DNA of 64,000 bases from Ferrovibrio sp. (GTDB taxonomy: Bacteria; Pseudomonadota; Alphaproteobacteria; Ferrovibrionales; Ferrovibrionaceae). Numbering within the stretch: position 1 is the first letter of the stretch; each line of letters starts with the position of its first letter. The stretch covers positions 310,001 through 374,000 of the forward strand of contig JAGOQS010000003.1 of NCBI GenBank assembly GCA_017991315.1, written 5' to 3'. Both the position numbers and the translations under genes were made by a program. Below, piece after piece: positions 39,552 through 47,793 of this stretch. A model generated the notes under the pieces. The model saw only the letters and a list, made by a program, of their open reading frames with translations. It was not told the DNA's origin and searched no databases.

Positions 39552-39884
39552 ATGGCAGACAACACGCTGACGCGCGCGCAATTGGCAGAGGCGATCTATC
39601 AGGAGGTCGGGTTGTCGCGCAGCGAATCCGCCACCCTGGTTGAGACCGTGCTCAACGAAATCATCGAAAGCCTCATCGCTGACAACATGGTGAAGATTTC
39701 CTCCTTCGGCACCTTCCAGGTGCGCTCGAAGGGCGGCCGCATGGGGCGCAACCCCAAGACCGGCCAGGAAGTGCCGATCGATCCGCGCAAGGTGCTGGTG
39801 TTCCGTGCCAGCCATGTGCTGAAGGAAAAGATCAACGCCGGCATGCATTCCGCCAAGAAGGCGCCGCCGCCGGCAGCGGGCTAA
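39552..39884 (+). CDS. ihfA: Integration host factor alpha subunit
   Basis: A 110-residue DNA-bending protein of the HU/IHF family. [36 protein letters not shown] and the arm [36 protein letters not shown] are typical of IhfA, with the Pro in the arm (PRKV). The start at 39552 matches the family; a 7-residue longer frame is possible. Confidence 0.95.
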   Translation: MADNTLTRAQLAEAIYQEVGLSRSESATLVETVLNEIIESLIADNMVKISSFGTFQVRSKGGRMGRNPKTGQEVPIDPRKVLVFRASHVLKEKINAGMHSAKKAPPPAAG

Positions 39885-39919
39885 GCAGCCCTGTAGCCCA
39901 CCAGTAGAGGCCGTTCAGC

Positions 39920-40462
39920 GTGGCGGAAGCCGAGTCCACATCCAAGCGGAGCAACGCCAAACGCGACAGGGCGGAGGCCGCCAAGGCCGCCAGCGCTTTC
40001 CGTACTATTGGCGAGGTCGCCGACAGCCTCGGCGTGGCGCAGCATGTGCTGCGGTTCTGGGAAAAGAAGTTCCATCAGGTCCGCCCGGTGAAGCGCAATG
40101 GCGGCCGGCGCTATTACCGCGTGGAAGACATCGAATTGCTGCGCGAGATCCGCAGCCTGCTGCATGACCAGGGCTACACCATCCGCGGCGTGCAGAAATT
40201 GCTGCGCGAAGGCGGGCTGGCGCAGGCCGTGCGCGCCCGTGCCACTGGCAAGAAGCCTGCTGCCGAAGCCGCCAAGCCCGATAAGGCGTCTGAGAAAGCC
40301 GCCGAGAAGGCCACGAAGAAGCTGCATTCCGACGATCTGCGCCAGGTTTCGATGCCGTTCGACCTGCTGCAGGACATGAGCGGCCTGAAGGCCGTGGTGA
40401 AGGCCACCCTGGCCGATCTTGAAGGCCTGCGCGCCGAACTCGCCGCGCGCCAGAATCGCTGA
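39920..40462 (+). CDS. MerR-family transcriptional regulator
   Basis: A 180-residue regulator. Winged-helix [46 protein letters not shown] covers residues 30-75. A Lys/Ala-rich linker (about 110-140) leads to a C-terminal helix. Cys residues for metal sensing are absent. It follows ihfA by 35 bp and starts with GTG; the ihfA-merR-tRNA-Pro arrangement is common in alphaproteobacteria. Target unknown. Confidence 0.87.
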   Translation: MAEAESTSKRSNAKRDRAEAAKAASAFRTIGEVADSLGVAQHVLRFWEKKFHQVRPVKRNGGRRYYRVEDIELLREIRSLLHDQGYTIRGVQKLLREGGLAQAVRARATGKKPAAEAAKPDKASEKAAEKATKKLHSDDLRQVSMPFDLLQDMSGLKAVVKATLADLEGLRAELAARQNR

Positions 40463-40588
40463 ATTTCCGCAGCCCTAACCAGGAAATTCCGCAGCCCCCG
40501 CGTGGTTGCGCCGGGGGGAGGGCGTGGCTATAGTGCGCGCCGTTTCGGGGTGCCGCCTGCTTATCTGGCCAGGCGCCCTGAACACGGT

Positions 40589-40665
40589 CGGAGCGTAGCG
40601 CAGTCTGGTAGCGCACTTGCCTGGGGGGCAAGGGGTCGTGGGTTCAAATCCCGCCGCTCCGACCA
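40589..40665 (+). tRNA. tRNA-Pro (anticodon GGG)
   Basis: Acceptor CGGAGCG (40589-40595) pairs with CGCTCCG (40655-40661), followed by A and encoded CCA. The anticodon stem CTTGC/GCAAG encloses loop CTGGGGG, giving anticodon GGG. The T-arm contains GTTCAAATC. It reads CCC and CCU proline codons. Confidence 0.97.
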
Positions 40666-40685
40666 ATACTTCCCCACCATGAAAA

Positions 40686-41201
40686 TCAGCGCGCTGCCGT
40701 CAATCCCTCGAACACCGTGAGGGAGAGGATATGGCTGACCGTGGTACCATCATCGGCCATCGGCGTATGGCAGAGTTCGATGGTGGCGAAGTTAGCTCGG
40801 TATTCCAGGCGCGGCGGGCCGTAGCGGTAGAGCGCCAATCCCTCGCGCACCACGTCCTCGCGGTCGGCAATCGGGTATTGCAGGCTCGGCATGTCGGTGG
40901 CCTGGGCTTCGTCCATGTAGCGGTTCGCCAGCCTGAGCCCGAGCGCGCTGTTGGTCTGTTCGCCGATCACCGTCAGCTTGAAGCGCGGCTTGCCGGTTGC
41001 ATATTCAACCCGGGTCAACACCAGATGCGGCAGTAGATCGGCGACCGCCAGGGGATTCAGCGCGGCGCGCGGGGGCAGCCTTTCCTGCGGATGCAGCGCG
41101 ATCGCAACATCTAGAAAACGCTGCATCAGCGTGTGGCGGGCGGTGCCGCGCAGCTCGTTCAGGCGCTGCAGGTTCGGATGCATGGAAGGCAGTCTAGCCA
41201 A
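40686..41201 (-). CDS. PAS-domain protein (PAS_5 type)
   Basis: A 171-residue single-domain protein. PLAVADLLPHLVLTRVEYATGKPRFKLTVIGEQTNSALGLRLANRYMDE near residues 48-96 is typical of the alphaproteobacterial PAS_5 family, and ELCHTPMADDGTTVSHILSLTVFE forms the last strands. No output domain is attached. Ligand and partner are unknown. Confidence 0.8.
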   Translation of the reverse strand: MARLPSMHPNLQRLNELRGTARHTLMQRFLDVAIALHPQERLPPRAALNPLAVADLLPHLVLTRVEYATGKPRFKLTVIGEQTNSALGLRLANRYMDEAQATDMPSLQYPIADREDVVREGLALYRYGPPRLEYRANFATIELCHTPMADDGTTVSHILSLTVFEGLTAAR

Positions 41202-41321
41202 GTTTCAAAAGCCGCGCTTTCTAACAAAATTGTGTTCCTGCCGATATGCCTCCCCGGATTATTCTGTTCCTTCCCATAGGCTGTGCGGCCTATTGTGCTG
41301 CTGCAATCTGAGGAGGTTCCG

Positions 41322-42155
41322 ATGCGGCGCGCCCTGGCGCTTTTCAGCATAGTAGCTGCCAGTCTGCTGCTGCGGCCCGAAGCCGCGCATGCCGCCGACC
41401 TGCCGATCTTCGATGCCCATTTGCATTACAGCCATGATGCCTGGGATGTGGTGCCGCCAGAGCAAGCGGTGAAGATCCTGCGCGATGCCGGCCTGCGCCG
41501 CGCCATGGTGTCGTCGTCGAATGACGAAGGCACCCAGAAACTGCATCGTCTGGCGCCCGATATCGTCATCCCGGTGCTGCGGCCCTATCGCAAGCGCAGC
41601 GACATCTCGACCTGGGTGCGCGACGACACCGTGATCGAGTATCTGGAAAGCCGGCTGAAGCAATACCGCTATGTCGCCATCGGCGAATTCCATGTCTATG
41701 GCGCCGATGCCGATCTGCCGGTGGTGCGCCGCATGGTGCAACTGGCCAAGCAGCACGGCCTGTTCCTGCATCTGCATGGCGATGCCGAAGCGGTGGACCG
41801 CGTGTTCAAACAATGGCCGGAGGCGCGCATCCTGTGGGCGCATTCCGGCTTCGACCGTCCGGAAGCGGTGGCTTTGATGCTGGAAAAGCACAAGGCGCTG
41901 TGGGCCGATCTGGCTTTCCGCAACGATCAGGCCTCCAACAACAAGGTGTCCGAAGCCTGGCGTCCGGTATTCCTGAAACACGCCGACCGCTTCCTGGTCG
42001 GCACCGACACCTTCACGCCGGAACGCTGGTACTACGTCACCGAGCACGCCAAGTATTCGCGCGGCTGGCTCGCCGATCTGCCGCAAGATGTGGCCGAGAA
42101 AATCGCCTACCGCAATGGCGATGCGATTTTCGCCAAGCTCTACGCTGGCCAATGA
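41322..42155 (+). CDS. Exported amidohydrolase-family protein
   Basis: A 277-residue protein with a Sec signal peptide (RRALALFSIVAASLLLRPEAAHA) and a TIM-barrel metallohydrolase domain. IFDAHLHYSHDAWD gives the HxH metal motif near residue 35; LFLHLHGDAEA and ILWAHSGFD supply further His ligands, and FLVGTDTF the Asp. The substrate is unknown. AGGAGG lies 9 nt before the start. It overlaps the next gene (ATGA), and that gene overlaps the dihaem protein gene, so the three form one operon. Confidence 0.85.
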   Translation: MRRALALFSIVAASLLLRPEAAHAADLPIFDAHLHYSHDAWDVVPPEQAVKILRDAGLRRAMVSSSNDEGTQKLHRLAPDIVIPVLRPYRKRSDISTWVRDDTVIEYLESRLKQYRYVAIGEFHVYGADADLPVVRRMVQLAKQHGLFLHLHGDAEAVDRVFKQWPEARILWAHSGFDRPEAVALMLEKHKALWADLAFRNDQASNNKVSEAWRPVFLKHADRFLVGTDTFTPERWYYVTEHAKYSRGWLADLPQDVAEKIAYRNGDAIFAKLYAGQ

Positions 42156-42535
42156 AGCCGCTGCTGCTTGGCCTGCTGCTGCTGTTGCCCGGCAGCGCCT
42201 GGGCCTGCCTGCCGGGTTTCGAAACCGCCAGCAAGACAACGCGCGACGGCGTGACGGTGGCGTGGAAAAGCGAGCCGGCGAAGATTGTCACCGGCGCGCC
42301 TTTCGCGCTTGAACTGGCGGTCTGCCCGGCAGCACCACGCCTCAGCGTCGATGCCCATATGCCGGCACATCGCCATGGCATGAATTACCAGCCCAGCATC
42401 CGCGCCAGCGGCGAGGGCCGTTTCCGCGCCGAAGGTTTGGTGCTGCATATGCCGGGCGCCTGGGAATTCGTCTTCGAGGTGACGAACCCTGCCGGCAAGC
42501 TGACGCGGCTCACCGCGAATTATCAGGCGCCATGA
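42152..42535 (+). CDS. Periplasmic YtkA/FixH-like small protein
   Basis: A 127-residue protein with a signal peptide (KPLLLGLLLLLPGSAWA) and an immunoglobulin-like beta domain. MPAHRHGMNY near residue 69 and LVLHMPGAWEFVFEV near residue 95 are the YtkA/FixH-type signature and contain His and Met residues that could bind copper. Two Cys lie near residues 19 and 52. It is coupled by overlap to both flanking genes. Confidence 0.72.
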   Translation: MKPLLLGLLLLLPGSAWACLPGFETASKTTRDGVTVAWKSEPAKIVTGAPFALELAVCPAAPRLSVDAHMPAHRHGMNYQPSIRASGEGRFRAEGLVLHMPGAWEFVFEVTNPAGKLTRLTANYQAP

Positions 42536-43674
42536 TCCGGCTGCTGGCGGTTTTGCTGCTGCTGACGCTGCCGGCGGGCGCTATCGCCGCTGAGTTCACG
42601 CCGGAGGAACGCGCCGCTTTGCTGCGCCATGGCCCTTGGCCGTTGCCGCTGGAGCGCGACGACAGCAACCGGCTATCCGGCAATCAGGCCGCCATCGCAT
42701 TCGGTCAGGCACTGTTCTTCGATCCGCGCCTCTCGGCCAAGGGCGACATGAGCTGCGCCACCTGCCATCAGCCGGCGCGGCGCTATAGCGACAATGAGAA
42801 GGGGCGCGGCGAATTCCTGCGCAATGTGCCGAGCTTGCTCGATATCCGCTGGAACCGCTGGTTCGGCTGGGATGGTGCGCAGGATAACCTGTGGTCCCAG
42901 AGTTTGCGGCCGATGCTCTCGGCGGCCGAGATGGCGGCAACGCCGAAGCTGATCGCTGATCACATCCGCAGCGATGCGGATTTACGCTGCCGCTACCGGG
43001 CCGCTACAGGCGCGGTGCCCGAGGCCGATGACGATGCGGTGGCGGTGATGGCATCGAAGGCGCTTGCTGCGTTTCAGGAAACGCTGATAAGCGGCCCGGC
43101 GCCGTTCGATGCCTTCAGCGATGATCTTGCCGCCAATCGCACGCCAAACCTGAGCGAAGCCGCGCAGCAAGGCGCCAAACTGTTCGTCGGCAAGGGGCAA
43201 TGCGCCATCTGCCATATCGGGCCCGGCTTCACCAACCGCGAATTCCACGATATCGGCGTGCCATACATGGCGCGGCCTGGCCTGGTCGATCCCGGCCGCC
43301 ATCTCGGCCTGCGGCGTTTAAGCGAGAGCAAGCTCACCAGGCTGGGGCCGTTCAGCGACGACCCGGCGCGCGAGTCCGTGACCACACGGCATGTCACGCT
43401 GCTGCACCGGAACTGGGGCGAATTCCGCGTGCCGAGTTTGCGCAACCTCGTCGGCACCGCGCCCTACATGCATAACGGCAGCCGCGCCACGTTACGCGAC
43501 GTAGTGCGGCATTACTCCGAGCTGAACGAGGAACGGCTGCATGCCGATGGCGAGCGACTGCTCAAGCCACTGTTCCTCGGCAACGACGAGATCGATGCGT
43601 TAGTGGCTTTCCTGGAGGCTTTAAGCGGACCTTCACCCGCCGAGCCAGCGCCGCTGGGTGTGTGTACTCAATAA
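42532..43674 (+). CDS. Dihaem cytochrome c peroxidase/MauG-family protein
   Basis: A 380-residue exported protein with signal peptide (IRLLAVLLLLTLPAGAIAA) and two c-type haem sites, CATCHQ (about 76) and CAICHI (about 223). LFFDPRLSAKGDMSCATCH and FRVPSLRNLVGTAPYMHNGSRATLRDVVRHYSEL are family signatures. CcpA members reduce hydrogen peroxide; MauG and MbnH members oxidise protein residues. Which applies here cannot be told by eye. It overlaps the YtkA-like gene by 4 bp. Confidence 0.9.
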   Translation: MIRLLAVLLLLTLPAGAIAAEFTPEERAALLRHGPWPLPLERDDSNRLSGNQAAIAFGQALFFDPRLSAKGDMSCATCHQPARRYSDNEKGRGEFLRNVPSLLDIRWNRWFGWDGAQDNLWSQSLRPMLSAAEMAATPKLIADHIRSDADLRCRYRAATGAVPEADDDAVAVMASKALAAFQETLISGPAPFDAFSDDLAANRTPNLSEAAQQGAKLFVGKGQCAICHIGPGFTNREFHDIGVPYMARPGLVDPGRHLGLRRLSESKLTRLGPFSDDPARESVTTRHVTLLHRNWGEFRVPSLRNLVGTAPYMHNGSRATLRDVVRHYSELNEERLHADGERLLKPLFLGNDEIDALVAFLEALSGPSPAEPAPLGVCTQ

Positions 43675-43694
43675 TCATCCGTCTTACGGCCTGA

Positions 43695-43760
43695 GACCCT
43701 CGGGTCAAGCCCGAGGGTGACGTGGTTATGGTCGTCATGCCCGCGGAGGCGGGCATCCCA
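43695..43760. repeat. Two palindromic repeats between convergent genes
   Basis: Copies at 43695-43722 (GACCCTCGGG, TCAAG, CCCGAGGGTGACG) and 43733-43760 (CGTCATGCCCGC, GGAG, GCGGGCATCCCA). They lie between the dihaem gene (+) and the sugar permease gene (-) and may terminate both. Confidence 0.83.
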
Positions 43761-43773
43761 TTTTCTTGAAGTT

Positions 43774-44670
43774 TTATTCCTTCACCGCACCAGTCATCGA
43801 CGCGACGTAGTAGTCGACGAAGAAGGAATAGAGGATCGCCACGGGCAGCGAGCCGAACAGCGCGCCAGCCATCAGCGAGCCCCAGTGGTAGACATCGCCT
43901 TCCACCAGTTCGGTCAGCACGCCGACCGGCACGGTCTTGTTCTCGGATGACGAGATGAAGGCCAGCGCGTAGATGAATTCATTCCACGACAGCGTGAAGG
44001 CAAAGATGCCGGCAGATATCAGGCCCGGCACCGCCAGCGGCAGCACGATCTTGATCAGAATCTGCACCCGCGAGGCGCCATCGATCAGCGCACATTCCTC
44101 AAGCTCGAACGGGATCGACTTGAAATAACCGATCAGCAGCCAGGTGCAGAACGGAATCAGGAAGGTGGGGTAGGTGAGGATCAGGGCCCACATGCTGTCG
44201 TAGAGCCCGAGATTGTAGATCATGGTGGCGAGCGGGATGAACAGGATGCTCGGCGGCACCAAGTAGGCGAGGAAGATCGCCATGCCGACGCCCTGAGCCC
44301 CCTTGAAGCGCAGGCGTTCGATGGCATAGGCGGCGAGCACGGAGGCGAACAACGACAATGCGGTGGCGACCACCGCCACCACCATGGTGGTGAGCAACCA
44401 TTCGGGATAGGGCGTGTCGAACAGCAACTTGCGAATATTGTCGAAGGTCGGCTTCAGCACCCAGAGCGGATTGTGATCGCGGTAGTTCAGCAATTCGCTG
44501 TTCGGTTTGAACGTCGTGAGGCCCATCCAGTAGAACGGGAACAGCAGCACGAACAGGAAAATCAGCAGCGGAATCCACAGCACCACCACTTGGCGCGGCA
44601 GCGTTTCCAAGTAGCTCATGCCTTCGCGGTTATCGGCGCCGGCAGCGGAATTGGCGGTTGCGTCGCTCAT
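43774..44670 (-). CDS. Carbohydrate ABC transporter permease (MalG type)
   Basis: A 298-residue permease with six membrane helices. The EAA loop reads IPFELEECALIDGASRVQILIKIVLPLAVPG near residue 195, as in CUT1 sugar importers. It lies 4 bp after the partner permease gene. No ATPase gene follows. Confidence 0.92.
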   Translation of the reverse strand: MSDATANSAAGADNREGMSYLETLPRQVVVLWIPLLIFLFVLLFPFYWMGLTTFKPNSELLNYRDHNPLWVLKPTFDNIRKLLFDTPYPEWLLTTMVVAVVATALSLFASVLAAYAIERLRFKGAQGVGMAIFLAYLVPPSILFIPLATMIYNLGLYDSMWALILTYPTFLIPFCTWLLIGYFKSIPFELEECALIDGASRVQILIKIVLPLAVPGLISAGIFAFTLSWNEFIYALAFISSSENKTVPVGVLTELVEGDVYHWGSLMAGALFGSLPVAILYSFFVDYYVASMTGAVKE

Positions 44671-44674
44671 CGGT

Positions 44675-45595
44675 TCAGCTCCCCTGCTGCCATTTCTGCC
44701 GCTGCAGCCCGAAGTAACACAGCGCTGTCGAGAGGACGAGGAACGGGATCATCGCCACCGCGATGGCTGCGCCCTCGCCAAGCGCGCCGCCATTGATGCC
44801 GCGCTGGAAGGCCAGCGTTGCCATGAGATGTGTGGCATTGGCCGGGCCGCCGCGGGTGATGGCGTAGATGAGCTGGAAGTCGGTGAAGGTGAACAGGATC
44901 GAGAAGGTGAGCACGATACTCAACACCGGCAGCAGGTTCGGCACCGTGACATAGCAGAAACGCTGCCATGACGTCGCACCATCAAGCGCAGCCGCCTCAT
45001 ACAGGCTCGGCGAAATCGTCTGCAGGCCTGCGAGCAAGCAGATCGCCACGAAGGGAATGCCGCGCCAAATATTGGCGGCGATCACCGAGGCACGCGCGTT
45101 GTTCGGCTCGCCGAGGAATTCGATATAGCTGTTGATCAGCCCCAGCTTGGTCAAGCCCCAGGAGATGATCGAGAACTGGGAATCGTAAATCCACCAGAAG
45201 GCAATCGCCGACAGCACGGTGGGCACGATATAGGGCAGCAGCACCACGGCGCGGATGATCGATTTGAACGGCATATGCTTGTTCAGCAGCAAGGCCAGCC
45301 ACAGGCCGAGGCCGAATTTGATCACGGTGGCAACCACGGTATAGAGCACGGTGTTGAACACCGAGAGCATGAAGATGCTATCGCCGAGCAGCGAAATATA
45401 ATTCTCGAAGCCGATGAAATAGCCGCCACGGCCGATCTTGGTATCCGTGAAACCGAGCCAGATGCCCAAGCCCAGCGGGTAGGTAAGGAACAGCAACAGC
45501 AAAGCCGCCGCTGGTGCCATGAACACGATCGACAGGAAGGTGCGGTTTTCGGCAATACGCTCCCACAGGGAAGCGCGCCTGATTGCAATGCTCAT
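44675..45595 (-). CDS. Carbohydrate ABC transporter permease (MalF type)
   Basis: A 306-residue permease. FLSIVFMAPAAALLLLFLTYPLGLGIWLGFTDTKIG near the N terminus and the EAA loop ISPSLYEAAALDGATSWQRFCYVTVPNLLP near residue 205 mark a MalF-like CUT1 subunit. It follows the binding-protein gene after a 78-bp gap containing a perfect hairpin. Confidence 0.92.
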   Translation of the reverse strand: MSIAIRRASLWERIAENRTFLSIVFMAPAAALLLLFLTYPLGLGIWLGFTDTKIGRGGYFIGFENYISLLGDSIFMLSVFNTVLYTVVATVIKFGLGLWLALLLNKHMPFKSIIRAVVLLPYIVPTVLSAIAFWWIYDSQFSIISWGLTKLGLINSYIEFLGEPNNARASVIAANIWRGIPFVAICLLAGLQTISPSLYEAAALDGATSWQRFCYVTVPNLLPVLSIVLTFSILFTFTDFQLIYAITRGGPANATHLMATLAFQRGINGGALGEGAAIAVAMIPFLVLSTALCYFGLQRQKWQQGS

Positions 45596-45637
45596 GCGGC
45601 GGCCATCAACAAAGCTGAACGGGAATGGAAGAGGGCA

Positions 45638-45663
45638 GGGCCGGGCGGCGAACCACCCGGCCC
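45638..45663 (-). other. Intercistronic hairpin after the sugar-binding protein gene
   Basis: GGGCCGGG (45638-45645) and CCCGGCCC (45656-45663) form a perfect 8-bp stem with a 10-nt loop, between the binding-protein stop and the permease start. No T-run follows. Such stems commonly protect the 5' message so the binding protein is made in excess. Confidence 0.7.
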
Positions 45664-45673
45664 CAATCCTTGA

Positions 45674-46993
45674 CTAGACCTTGTAGACGCGCAGCAGGCG
45701 CTTCTCGGCCTCGGCGACGGCTTCCTGCGGCGTCTTGGCGCCGGAGGCGGCCTGCGCCACCATGTTGTTGACGATGTAGTCGTTCAGCGCGGCGGCCGAG
45801 GAATAGCCGAGCTGGCCGGAATAGCCATGCCACAGCATGTTCTTCACCGTGTCGCGGTAGGGCAGGTTCTTCGGATCCGACTTCCACACCGCGTTGTTCT
45901 CGTAATCCTTCAGCGCGTGCGTGATGTAGCCGATCGAGGCGGTCTGCCACGGCTCGTACTGCTCCTTCTCCCACATGAACTTCAGGTAGGCCTTCGCCGC
46001 CTTCGGGAACTTGCAGTACTTGAACAGATAAGCCTGGCTGAACAGATGCAGCTCGGTCGGGCGACCGACCGGACCGATCGGGAAGTTGGCATGCTGGATA
46101 TCGTCAGCCAGTTCCTTGATCTTCGGGTCCTGCGAGTTCTTCGCCGCGTAGTAGACCGAGATGCCGTTGTTGGTCAGGCTGATCTGGCCATCGAGGAAGG
46201 CCTTGTTGTTGTTCGGATCAAGCCAGCCCATCGTGCCGCTGATGAAGGTCGGATAAAGCTGCCGGGCATATTCCAGCGCCTTGATCGTCTCGGGGCTGTT
46301 GATGACGACATTGTTCTTGTCGTCGACCATCTTGCCGCCGAAGGCCCACATCAGCCAGTAGGTCCAGGAACCGTCGCCCACGGCATTGCCGAGCGCGAAG
46401 CCTGCCGGCGTGCCCTTGGCATGCAGCGCCTTGCAGAGTTCGAGGAAACCGGCAGTGTCCTTCGGGAAGGTGGAGAAGCCGGCAGCGTCGACATGGCTCT
46501 TGCGGTAGACCATGCAGGCGCCGGCAGCGCCGAGCGGCAGGCCGATCCAGTTGTTGCCACGCTTGGCATACTTCTCGGCCACCGGGAACCAGCCGCCATA
46601 CTTCTTGCCGAGGTCAGTGGCGATGTCGGTGAGCGGCACCAGCTTGTCGGCAAACAGGTGCGGCACGTCGAAGAAGTCGAGCACCATGTCCGGGCCGGCG
46701 CCGACATTGGCGGCCACCGAGGCCTTCGGGGCCACGTCCGGCCAGGCTTCGCGGTCAACGCGGACTTCGACGCCGGTCAGTTCGGTGAACTTCTTGGTGT
46801 TGGCCATCCAGGTGTCGATATCGCCCTGAACGAACTGGCTCCAGCGCAGCAGGCGCAGCTTGGCGCCCTTTTCGACATCAGCGGCCTGGGCGGCGGCTTC
46901 GACCGGGGTAAGCAGGCCGGCGCCCGACGCGGCGACGGCGGCGCCGGCGCCCAGCGTGGTCTTGATGACGTCGCGCCTGGTGAAATTAGTCAT
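45674..46993 (-). CDS. Extracellular sugar-binding protein with Tat signal
   Basis: A 439-residue family 1 solute-binding protein. The N terminus TNFTRRDVIKTTLGAGAAVAASGAGLL is a twin-arginine signal (RRDVIK), so it is exported folded through TatABC. The mature part has LRLLRWSQFVQGD, and FALGNAVGDGSWTYWLMWAFGGKMVDD near residue 205. It supplies the two permeases downstream. Sugar not identified. Confidence 0.9.
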   Translation of the reverse strand: MTNFTRRDVIKTTLGAGAAVAASGAGLLTPVEAAAQAADVEKGAKLRLLRWSQFVQGDIDTWMANTKKFTELTGVEVRVDREAWPDVAPKASVAANVGAGPDMVLDFFDVPHLFADKLVPLTDIATDLGKKYGGWFPVAEKYAKRGNNWIGLPLGAAGACMVYRKSHVDAAGFSTFPKDTAGFLELCKALHAKGTPAGFALGNAVGDGSWTYWLMWAFGGKMVDDKNNVVINSPETIKALEYARQLYPTFISGTMGWLDPNNNKAFLDGQISLTNNGISVYYAAKNSQDPKIKELADDIQHANFPIGPVGRPTELHLFSQAYLFKYCKFPKAAKAYLKFMWEKEQYEPWQTASIGYITHALKDYENNAVWKSDPKNLPYRDTVKNMLWHGYSGQLGYSSAAALNDYIVNNMVAQAASGAKTPQEAVAEAEKRLLRVYKV

Positions 46994-47121
46994 AGGTATC
47001 CTCCTCGGGTGTTGCGGTTTACGTTTCCTCGAACTCGGGCCTTATGCTGGCCTTTTACCGGCTGGGACGCGGTGCGTGCCGCGCGCAACTGAAATATAAG
47101 ATAGCAGCCGAGCAGCCTCAT

Positions 47122-47140
47122 GCAAACCGTTTCCGGTTGC
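47122..47140. promoter_or_regulatory. Possible LacI-type operator upstream of the sugar operon
   Basis: GCAAACCG (47122-47129) and CGGTTGC (47134-47140) form near-palindromic arms around TTTC, resembling the AACCGGTT-type half sites bound by LacI/GalR regulators. It lies 129 bp before the binding-protein start. No LacI-family gene is in the window. One arm has an extra A. Confidence 0.3.
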
Positions 47141-47279
47141 CAATTCAGTAAATTATGCACCACGCTCGGGCAGCATTTTTAGTAAAATGGTTGATAACAC
47201 TGTCAGCGGGCTAATGCCTGCCGATTGCAGCATCGGACTCCCCTTGCCAGTGATAGCTGTGTCGTTGTAAGCGGAAGCC

Positions 47280-47693
47280 ATGCCGACCCCACTGCCTGCC
47301 GAGTTGTCCAGCCGCCGCATCCTGATTGTCGAGGACGAAGCGCATGCCCGCCGCGTCAATGTCGACATCCTGGAAGAACTGGGCTTCAGCAATATCCGCC
47401 AGGCGATGGACGGCGCCGAGGCGCTCGACATCCTGGAAACCACCCGCAGCCCGATTGATCTGGTGATCTGCGACCTGGCGATGCCGAAAATGGATGGCTT
47501 TGCCTTCGTCGAGAAGGTACGCAAATCCCGGCAATATTACCGCGATACACCGATCATCATGCTCACGGGTTCGGCCAACGCCGATGCCGTGATCCGGCTC
47601 AAGAGCCTGGGCGTGAACGGCTATCTGGTGAAGCCGATGACGCCGGAGGCCATCCTCGACCGCATCAAATACGTGCTGCGCTTCCGCCTCTGA
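47280..47693 (+). CDS. Single-domain response regulator (CheY-like)
   Basis: A 137-residue receiver domain without output domain. Acidic pocket in ILIVEDEAHARR, phosphoacceptor Asp in LVICDLAMPKMDG near residue 63, Thr in IIMLTGSANAD and Lys in GYLVKPMTPEAI. No histidine kinase gene is next to it. The partner is unknown. Confidence 0.92.
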   Translation: MPTPLPAELSSRRILIVEDEAHARRVNVDILEELGFSNIRQAMDGAEALDILETTRSPIDLVICDLAMPKMDGFAFVEKVRKSRQYYRDTPIIMLTGSANADAVIRLKSLGVNGYLVKPMTPEAILDRIKYVLRFRL

Positions 47694-47793
47694 TCCTGCG
47701 CTATTACCTAGCTGGTAATTGATCCGGCTCCCAGTCCCCGAAAGAATGCAGGGGCGCAGGGCAATATATGTCTGGGCGGGAAGGGAATCGGCC

